Origin: Diphasiastrum complanatum
Lineage: Eukaryota; Streptophyta; Lycopodiopsida; Lycopodiales; Lycopodiaceae
Length of the DNA stretch: 27,000 bases
Assembly (NCBI GenBank): GCA_029204225.1
Contig: CM055100.1
Coordinates: 54,125,539-54,152,538 of the forward strand
Reading direction: 5' to 3'
Shown here: positions 19,855 through 27,000 of the stretch, in pieces
Numbering within the stretch: position 1 is the stretch's first letter
Layout of the letters: the number at the start of each line of letters is the position of its first letter
The notes under the pieces: generated by a model
What the model was told of the DNA's origin: nothing
What the model saw: only the letters and a program-made list of their open reading frames with translations
Databases searched by the model: none
Program-made: the position numbers and the translations under genes

Positions 19855-20535
19855 GGAACTAGATGAATGTCAGCGGACACCAACCAACTGGCAATCACAT
19901 TTGACGACCTAATTACTTAGTATAAATCAGCTGTTCATACTTCTCTTTTCAAGTTCGGAAGCAACGAATCAGCATTTTGAATTGTGAAGGAGTCGAGTGT
20001 TATTACACGACGCTTCCTGCACTCTTATCAAGCAGATCATTCACAATCAGAAAGTATTGCTGTTAGCTCTCTATCAAGCTATCAAGCTTGAACTCTTTTG
20101 AGCATTCTAGATCAGTCTTTTAGAGATTTATTTTAGAGTTGCTATTGCGCTACTGCTTATTAGCAAAGCTGCTTATCATCAGACTTATTCTCAATTACTC
20201 AGAGACAACTTAAAGTGCGCGGTTTCTATCCGCTATTGTTTTGCGCTCATTAGCATCTGATTTTATTTTTCTGAATTAATACTATCTTCTTATTGCGTTC
20301 AATATATGTTAGAATGCATGCATCTCTATATTGCTTTTGTAACTAATAGAAATTGTCTGAGAATTCAATACTTTATGTTTGGCTAATAAACACTTAGTAT
20401 CTAGCGATTTCAAAGTTAATTGCTAAAGATTGAACGTGATTTTCATCACTACTGTTTTGTTCAATTTTTGATAGACGTAGTCATGCATTGGAAGTAGGAA
20501 GTTTCCGCATTGCATTATCTATCCTATTTCCGACA
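19855..20535 (+). repeat. 5' LTR of Copia element Z, 5' part missing
   Basis: Aligns to 24910-25311 of the 3' LTR and then continues about 160 bases further to its own end, CCGACA, at the PBS. The first 514 bases seen in the 3' LTR (24396-24909) are missing at the junction with element H. It also keeps about 108 bases (20225-20332) that are deleted in the 3' LTR. Confidence 0.88.
19921..19927 (+). promoter_or_regulatory. Candidate TATA box in the LTR of Z
   Basis: TATAAAT, kept in the other LTR at 24976-24982 within a conserved block (CTTAGTATAAATCAG). AATAAA at 20385-20390 could serve polyadenylation. The assignment is by motif and conservation only. Confidence 0.45.
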
Positions 20536-20547
20536 TGGTATCAGAGC
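20536..20547 (+). other. Primer binding site of element Z (tRNA-iMet)
   Basis: TGGTATCAGAGC, a perfect match to the initiator tRNA-Met complement, directly after the LTR end. Gag starts 194 bases downstream. Confidence 0.95.
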
Positions 20548-20741
20548 GTTGATTCTTCTTCAGGGCCTAATACTATTTCGATATTAGAGTGAAAGCTCTA
20601 ATACTTGATATCTTTCGCGATGTCAAATTGATATCATATTCTTCAGTTCCTTTCATCGTTTCAGTATCAGAGAATTGATTTTTTGTTGTTGGCATTACTA
20701 CATCTTAGCGTCATCGATACAATTGACAGACTAAGTTCTAG

Positions 20742-21977
20742 ATGGATTCTCAAAGTAAAGTTGGTCTTATTGCAGACAAGCTAAATAGATCCAATTATCA
20801 TTTGTGGAAATTTAAGATGAAGACCTTGCTAATCGCCAACCAGTTATGGGATGTTGTTATAGGTATAAAAGTAAAACCTAAAGACGACACAAAAGTCTCA
20901 AAGTGGAAATTGAAGGATGGTAATGCTTTCGCGCTTATTATCCTCAATATATCAGATACACAGATTGGACACATAGATGAAGGTAAAACTTCAAAAGACT
21001 TTTGGGACATATTGAAGTCATTATATGACGTGAGGGAGGTAACTACTAAGTTACATCTACGAAGAAAATTATTGACATTCAAGATGTCTAATGGTGATTC
21101 TCTTTAGAGTCACATTAAACAGTTTCAAAATCTCTTGCAACAGATGGCCGCTGTCGGATCAGTCATAGACGATCAAGACACAATTATGACATTGCTTTCA
21201 AGCTTGCCCTCTACATATGAGAACTGGGTGATGATCATATCGACACACTCAGATTTAACTCTTACTAGAGTTATCACTGTATTGCTGCAAGAAGACAATA
21301 GAAGAAGTCAAAACACTTTGTCTACTTCCTCCTTTCAGGTTCTATATGTCAACAAAGGCTCTAAGCGACAGAAGCAGAAAAGCTTCAAGAAGGCTGCAAC
21401 GAATCAAAAGCTGAGTCAAAGTCAAGTATAATCATCAAATTCACAATCGAAGAAGAAGTTGTTTTGCAGGTATTGCAAGCGCAATAACCATGAGATCAAG
21501 GATTGTCGTATTCTCCAAGCGAAGAATACAACCAAGCAACCTGATCAATAAGCAAACACAGTTTCATCATCTCCCCAGGTCGAAGTGGACGAAGGCGCAT
21601 TCATGGTCAAAGACCAAAGCGCATTTTTGGATGATTCATGGTTTCTTGATTCTGGAGCAACTCAACACATGACCAGTCAACATGAGATTTTCAACTCCTA
21701 CGCGCCTTACAGCAGGAAGAAATTTGTTCATCTTGGTGACAATAGTACTCACACTATTGAAGGTGAAAGTACTCTAAGATTGCGATTCCAGCATGATCAA
21801 TACAAACTACTATCAAAGGTCTTATATGTTCCTAAACTCTCCACAAATCTGTTATCAGTAAGTAGAATTATAGATTTAGGTCATAAGATAGAATTCGAAT
21901 CTGATCAATGCAAAATTATTGATAGGAGTAATAAGATCCTTGCACTTGGCAAGAGACACAATTATTATATAGACTAG
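20742..21977 (+). pseudogene. Copia Z gag and protease
   Basis: One reading frame of 411 codons with three internal stops: TAG 21105, TAA 21429 and TAA 21549. Each is one C-to-T step from a Gln codon. The order is a UBN2 gag (LNRSNYHLWKFKMKTLLIAN; KDFWDILKSLYDVREVTTKL), then LTRVITVLLQEDNRR, a CCHC knuckle CRYCKRNNHEIKDC (about 21466-21507) and the aspartic protease with an intact DSGATQHMT (about 21649-21675) and LSTNLLSVSRI. It ends at a stop (21975-21977), with a frameshift into the pre-integrase region near 21990. The gag is clearly related to that of element B. Confidence 0.92.
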
Positions 21978-21989
21978 CACATTGTTATT

Positions 21990-22620
21990 CTGAGTCTAGT
22001 CAAGCCTTGAAAATCTCTGTTTTAGTCAATAAAGCATTACTATGGCATCATTGCTTAGGACACTTGAATTATGCATATGTTTTGAGCATGTTCAGACAAT
22101 CCATGGTTCTTGAATTCGACTATCCTTCTGGAAAGGTCGATCTCCCTGTCTGTCATAGCTGCATCTTTGAAAAGCAGGCTAATATTTCTTTTACATCAAA
22201 CCATGGGCATGCAACAAAAGATCTGTTAGATGTTGTTCATACAAATATATGTGGACCTATGCAAACTCCTTCATTGTTAGATGCAAAGTATTTCATTACT
22301 TTTATTGACAAATTCTCCAGAAGAATAGCTATTAATTTCATTAAACAAAAATCAGAGGCTTTCATCAAATTCAGACAATCCAAAGAGCATGCTGGGGACA
22401 AATGAATCAAAACACTGAGGTCAGATAAAGGGAGAGAACACATCTTCACCAAATTCAAGGAGTATTGCCTTAACAACAACATTGAGCAACAATACATTAC
22501 CTCCTATTCGCCTCAGTCAAATGGTCTTGCTGAGAGAAAGAACAGAACATAAGTTGAATCGGCAAAGTGCATGTTATCAGATGACACTTCCAAAGTCCTT
22601 CTAGGCCGAGTCGACTATTC
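21990..22620 (+). pseudogene. Copia Z pre-integrase and integrase, C-terminal half deleted
   Basis: Zinc-binding pre-integrase (ALLWHHCLGHLNYAY ... CHSCIFEKQ), then the integrase core. The first catalytic position reads VHTNICGPM (Asn for Asp), the second keeps RSDKG, and the third keeps NGLAERKNR. A TGA at 22403-22405 and a TAA near 22552 interrupt an otherwise continuous frame. After MLSDDTSK the sequence jumps near 22600 to the acidic linker that precedes RT (RRSSRASKPPDRY, about 22743-22781). The C-terminal integrase region, roughly 150 codons in relatives, has been deleted. Confidence 0.87.
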
Positions 22621-22623
22621 CTA

Positions 22624-23785
22624 TTGAAGGTCCAAGCTCTTCTACTTTTGACGAACAACAAATCAACGATGAATCATAAGATGATGATGTTACAATTCAG
22701 CAACTATACTATGATGGAAATGATCAACTTCCTCTATTACCCAGAAGATCTTCAAGAGCAAGCAAACCACCTGACCGATATATCGACGAGTTTGCTAACT
22801 TGTTCACCGACGTTTGTCCAAGAGGCACTCAGTCAGTCTGATTCAGATCTTTGGAAAGAAGCTATGAATAAAGAGTATTCATCTCTTATCAAGAACCATA
22901 CATGGACAATTGTCGAATTACCTGCTAGCGAAAACATAGCTGATTGCAAATGGATTTTCAAAGTCAAGTACAATGCAGATGGAAGCATCAACAGGAGAGA
23001 GGCACGACTTGTCGCCATAGGATTTTCTCATGTATAAATGTCGATTACATTGAGACCTTCAGTCTAGTAGTCAAGCATTCTTCTACTCGACTTTTGCTAT
23101 TATTTGTCGTTGCAGCAGACTTGGAAATACATCAAATGGATGTACAGACAACATATCTCAATGGAGTTATCGAAGAAGACATTTACATGGTACAATCCAA
23201 AGGTTATATTATCGAGGGTAAACACAATCATGTGTGTAAACTCCTTAAGGCACTTTATGGCTCGAAGCAATCTACTCGGGCATGGTTTCAAAGGATCAAT
23301 ACTTTTCTTATTGATTACGACTACAAACCTAGCTCTTCAGATTCAAATGTTTACTTCAGAGCAGTGCAGCAGTCCTTTATCATTATCACTTTATACGTGG
23401 ATGATACATTGTTTTTCAACAATAGTACCAATTTGATAAAAGAGAAGAAGACAATGCTATCTTCCGAATTTGACATGACCGATATGGGCGAAGCTCATTT
23501 ATGCCTTGGTATATAAATCCACAGAGATAAACAGAAGTTGGTCTACATTACACAACAGATGTACATCTACAACATGTTAGTCAGATATAATCTGATTAAT
23601 TGCAAGTTAGCTCTCTCACCAATGGAACCAAGACTCAAATTGTCAAAGGACCAGTGTCCCCAAACAATTCATGAGAAGCAATAGATGCGTGAGTATCCTT
23701 ACCATTCTATTATAGGATCTCTTATGTACGCCATGATCTATACCAGACCAGACATAGCTTTTGCAGTCACTCTCTCAGTCAGTTT
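22624..23785 (+). pseudogene. Copia Z reverse transcriptase
   Basis: RT starts with LWKEAMNKEYSSLIKNHTW (about 22850-22910) and CKWIFKVKYNADGS. A shift near 23030 leads to YIETFSLVVKHSSTR, catalytic HQMDVQTTYLNG (about 23132-23167), LLKALYGSKQSTRAW and an intact LYVDD (about 23391-23405). After CLGI comes a TAA (23514-23516) and later a TAG (near 23681), both one C-to-T step from Gln. The connection region (IIGSLMYAMIYTRPDIAFA) follows, with a frameshift near 23770 before RNase H. Both RT metal-binding motifs remain. Confidence 0.9.
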
Positions 23786-24388
23786 ATGAATAATCCTGGT
23801 GTAAGACATTGGAAGGCTCTTATAAGAGTCATGAGATATCTTCGAGCTACTATGGACTTTTGCATTTGTTATGGAGCAGTCGGCAATGACAAACTTAATT
23901 TATTCAGTGGTTACACAAATGCAAGTTGGGCAGGAGATGTAGACACTCGTAAATCCACTTCCAGATTTATATTTTTCTTCAATAATGGTCCAATTTCTTG
24001 GAATAGTCGCAAGCAATCTTCAATAGCTATATCTTCCACTGAATCAGAGTATATCGCAGCCTCTAAGGCTACAAAGGATGCAATTTGGCTGAGGAACTTA
24101 CTCTCAGATATCGGTCTGAATCAATATGCCCCGACGACATTATTTTGTGATAATCAAAGTGCCATTACTTTATCAGTCAACTCTAGATTTCATTCTAAGA
24201 GTAAGCACATTGAACTAAAGTATGATTTCGTCAAATGCAAAGTTCTCAACGAAGAAGTCAGATTGCAATACTGTAGAACACAAGATATGACAGTAGATAT
24301 TTTTACCAAAGCATCAAGTTTGGAAGCACACAGAAGATTCTGTGTAGAACCAAGTTTGAAGGTCAAGACATTCAAGGACTCATATTAA
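23786..24388 (+). pseudogene. Copia Z RNase H
   Basis: A 200-codon open frame. It begins in the connection (WKALIRVMRYLRATMDF) and covers RNase H to its natural end at the PPT. The first catalytic position reads GYTNASWAGD where relatives have Asp, so activity is probably lost. The Glu motif (STESEYIA), CDNQSAITL, the KSKHIELKYDFV helix and DIFTKA are present. The TAA stop (24386-24388) overlaps the PPT, as in element B. Confidence 0.92.
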
Positions 24389-24395
24389 GGGGAAG
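24387..24395 (+). other. Polypurine tract of element Z
   Basis: AAGGGGAAG, directly before the LTR start TGTTGGATTA. It matches the tract of element B closely. Confidence 0.88.
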
Positions 24396-25311
24396 TGTTG
24401 GATTATTCTCCTTTTTACTAATCAAGTGATCGGTTTTAATCCTCATCAATTGTTTATCCAGTTCTGTGGATTTTTCCGTGTCTTTACACAATCTGCTAAA
24501 TTTACAAGTGTGTTTACACAGTCTGCAAAAATACACGGAGTTTGACAACAATGTCGCATTTTCTCTCTCTATAATCCAGATACTGTCACCTGTCAGAAAT
24601 TACGTGTAAAAATGTAGTAACGTCTTTTTTGCATTTTTTGTCTGTCAAGAATTGTGAGTAAATATGCAAAATCGCATTTTTTACATTTTTTAGAGTGCCT
24701 CAAATGTTAAGGAAATGACTCTGGCAAAAGTGTGGGGCTACTTGAAATGAGATTTAAGGACACAGTCGGGTTTTTTGCAAAAAGCTGACATTGTCGCCTG
24801 TGACAGTTTCAGTTCATTTCTACAGAGTGATAGTTTTAGTTTATTTATGCAGACAGACTGTCTGTTTATGGCCAATTTTCACCGCTTATCAACAATCAAT
24901 TTCTGAGAAGAAACTGGATGAATGCTAGTGGACACCAGCCAACTGGCAATCGCATTTGATGACCTAATTACTTAGTATAAATCAGTTGTTCATACTTCTA
25001 TTTTCAAGTTGGAAAGCAACGAATCAACATTGTGAATTGTGAAGGAGTTGAGTGTTATTACACGACACTTCCTGCACTCTTATCAAGCAGATCATTCACA
25101 ATCAGAAAGTATTGTTGTTAGCTCTCTATCAAGCTTTCAAGCTTGAACTCTCTTGAGCATTCTAGCTTAGTCTTTTAGAGATTATTTTAGAGTTGCTATT
25201 GCGCTACTGCTTATCAGCAGAGCTGTTTATTATCAGATTTATTCTCAGTTACTCAAAGACAACTTAGAATGTGCGGTTGCTTTTGTAACTGATAGAAATT
25301 GTCTGAGAATT
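24396..25311 (+). repeat. 3' LTR of Copia element Z, 3' part missing
   Basis: Starts TGTTGG after the PPT. From 24910 it aligns to the 5' LTR, with a 108-base deletion after 25276. It stops near 25311, about 160 bases short of the LTR end seen at 20535. The stretch 24745-24790 (ACACAGTCGGGTTTTTTGCA) resembles one unit of the tandem array in the LTR of B. Reconstructed LTR length, by adding the parts, is near 1.2 kb. Missing outer ends prevent scoring of a target-site duplication. Confidence 0.85.
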
Positions 25312-25972
25312 TATACTTGCCGCCTGATCATCCTTTTTGAAGGTTGAATAGGTGATTTTTTGGAGGGCGAAGAAATAATCCTATAACTACACCACCACCC
25401 CCATGCATGGGAGTAACGGAATGGCATGGTGAATGGCTTAAACATCACGACGTCAATTTTTCATGAAATGAATCCATTAATGTTATGAAACAATTGTCTA
25501 TTTTTCATAAATTACCCTATTGGTGGAATTTATTGATAAACCATCTATTGGATCCTATGCACATATTCAAAAACATCGGTGAATCCTTATGGAACCACAT
25601 CATTGGCATAAAAGACAACTCCGCAGCTCGTAAAGATCTACAAGCAGCCGATGTGAAAAGACCCTATTGGATTCAATACACCGAAGGTGGAGATGAGATT
25701 CTACCTAGCGTGCCATGGATTCTTACAAAAGAGCAACTCTCATATGTTAAACATGTCATAAAACAAATGAGAACTCCAACAGGCTATGCACATTCTTTAT
25801 GCAAATCATTTACCAAAGATGGTAAATTAAGTGGATTGAAATCGCATGATTGGCATAAGATGTTGCAATTCATACTTCCACTTTCTATTCGAGGTCTTTT
25901 CAACGATGACGTACGAAATACGCTTTACAAATAGTCATCTATGATTAGATTTGTATATTTTTTTAAGCACTT

Positions 25973-26038
25973 GTATAAATATGTGCTATTTCAATATTTT
26001 TATGTGTTAAACAACCTAATATACTATCAATTTTGCAG
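25973..26038 (+). other. Inferred intron 1 of the TNP2 gene
   Basis: GTATAAAT at the donor and a T-rich tract ending TTTTGCAG at the acceptor. Removing it joins FFKHL to WIFSKEIKNS, which fits spacing in DUF4218. It is only 66 bases long, a multiple of three, and has no stop in frame, so it could also be read through. Confidence 0.55.
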
Positions 26039-26732
26039 GTGGATTTTCTCAAAAGAAATAAAAAATAGTGAATTGGATTCCATGAAAATCCAAATGATCA
26101 AAATGGTATGTTTGTTGGAAAGAGATTTTCCAACTTCCTTTTTGGATATACAAGTTCATCTTCTAGTGCATTTGGTCGAAGAAGTATCAATTGCAGAACC
26201 TGTGCACACGAGATGGATGTTCCAATTTGAGCGCTTTATGAAAGTTTTGAAGGGCTTTGTGAGACAAAAAGCAAGGCCAAAAGGTAGCATTGCAGAAAGT
26301 TGGCTTGTACATAAATCTTTGTTTTATATCACCGAAATAATCTCACAATTGCATCCTGCAAGTCCAAAAATGTGGTGTGAAGAAGAAGATGAACGTGTTA
26401 AGGGTGAAGTACCACAAGTAAATGGTGTGCAAAAGAGACTTTCACCTCAATTAAAAGAGAAAATTGGCACGTTCATATTATATAATTGTGGACAAATGAA
26501 AAAGTGGATTTCAAGGTATGAAGAAGCCAAAAAGGAAAGAAACGTAACCTTGAAACGAAAAAGAAATATCAATCGAAGAAGAAAGAGGGCGTTGGAGAAC
26601 GACAAACCTTTGGAGCCTTTACCTTCAAAATGCTCTTGTGAATGGGTTTTTGATACGATGCTAAAAGCATCCGAAAACGGAGAAGAAGTGATCGAATTAG
26701 AATGGGAATTTGTTCGTGGATGTGGATGGAAG

Positions 26733-26828
26733 GTTAGTGTAATATTGTTTTTGTGAAGTTTTGTTTTTGTACTACTCAATATATGAATAATATTTCTAAT
26801 TACACACATTTTTTTTTCCGTGTTTTAG
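26733..26828 (+). other. Inferred intron 2 of the TNP2 gene
   Basis: GTTAGTGT donor and TTTTTTTCCGTGTTTTAG acceptor, 96 bases. Removing it links GCGWK to YTSYTAMWAYGHHYRV in frame, restoring the conserved transposase end. Confidence 0.75.
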
Positions 26829-27000
26829 TATACATCATACACTGCCATGTGGGCATATGGACACCATTACCGTGTTGAGAGAGTTGATAACAGGCGACGT
26901 ACATATGATTGTGGTATAATGGCCAAATTTCAACACGAGAGTCGTTCTAGTAAAAGGGACCCTAATGTCATTTCGGACGACCTAGACTATGTCGGCACAT

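Larger units (their letters stand above)
25312..27000 (+). pseudogene. CACTA (En/Spm-like) TNP2 transposase with DUF4218, partial
   Basis: Central to C-terminal part of a plant CACTA transposase, cut at the left by element Z and running off the window. The frame gives LPPDHPF near 25320, a Pro-rich stretch, LPYWWNLLINHLLDPMHIFKN (about 25510-25575), then the DUF4218 start HDWHKMLQFILPLSIRGL (about 25845-25900). DUF4218 continues with LLERDFPTSFLDIQVHLLVHL and PVHTRWMFQFERFMKVLKGF. A last exon (26829-27000) has YGHHYRVERVDNRRRTYD, typical of the TNP2 C-terminus. Introns are inferred at 25973-26038 and 26733-26828. Stops are TGA at 25338, 25353 and 25464 and TAG at 25932. The TGAs are one C-to-T step from CGA. 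Otherwise the frame is unshifted. Confidence 0.87.

Noticed and set aside
19811-19870. Second complete zinc knuckle in the gag of H
   Set aside because: CIHCHKK looks like a knuckle start, but the following bases match the LTR of element Z (24910 onward). The apparent later Cys belongs to that LTR.

Overview
This window looks like plant nuclear DNA made almost entirely of decayed transposable elements. I could support no host gene, no tRNA or rRNA gene and no CRISPR array. The case for a land plant is: Ty1/Copia elements primed by initiator tRNA-Met, a Ty3/Gypsy LTR followed by a tRNA-Asp-type primer site, a CACTA (En/Spm-like) TNP2 transposase with DUF4218 and spliceosomal introns, and AT-rich spacers with a long CT microsatellite. 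Species cannot be read from the sequence; density and decay suggest a large, repeat-rich genome.

Left to right: (1) 461-600, a plus-strand Copia RNase H scrap. (2) 641-1413, a minus-strand Copia RT/RNase H fragment of the same family as element C. (3) Element B, minus-strand Copia, 1542 to about 5165: LTR 1542-2287, PPT, RNase H, RT, a truncated gag, leader, PBS and a cut-off second LTR. Protease, zinc knuckle and integrase are gone. A second copy of its PBS and leader lies beyond its left LTR at 1408-1540, as in a tandem LTR-internal-LTR array. (4) Element C, minus-strand Copia, 5170-10834: the most complete element, with both LTRs (left one cut), PPT, RT/RNase H, integrase, protease, zinc knuckle, gag, a 1 kb leader and PBS. 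(5) Element D, 10835-11679, a deleted relative of C in the same orientation. (6) Element G, minus-strand Ty3/Gypsy, about 11680-17538: one LTR, an extra open reading frame in the env position with a coiled-coil end, then integrase, RNase H and RT; its 5' half is missing. (7) Element F, plus-strand Gypsy 5' end, about 17539-18660: LTR with a CT microsatellite, tRNA-Asp PBS and leader. (8) Element H, plus-strand Copia 5' end, about 18661-19853: LTR end, PBS and an unshifted gag frame with six stops. (9) Element Z, plus-strand Copia, 19855-25311: both LTRs cut at their outer ends, with gag to RNase H between. (10) 25312-27000, a plus-strand CACTA TNP2 transposase segment running off the window.

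Nothing here appears able to work alone. Each element carries stops, frameshifts, deletions or lost catalytic residues. Many stops sit where a C-to-T or G-to-A change would explain them, and several catalytic Asp positions are Asn, as expected from methylcytosine deamination of silenced repeats. Elements meet at abrupt junctions near 5165, 10834, 11680, 17538, 18660, 19854 and 25312, several of which cut through LTRs.

The observations most worth a second look are the env-position coiled-coil ORF in the Gypsy element, the tandem arrangement of element B with a shared altered primer site, the 73-bp repeat array inside its LTR, and the unusual LTR ends and paired hairpins of element C.
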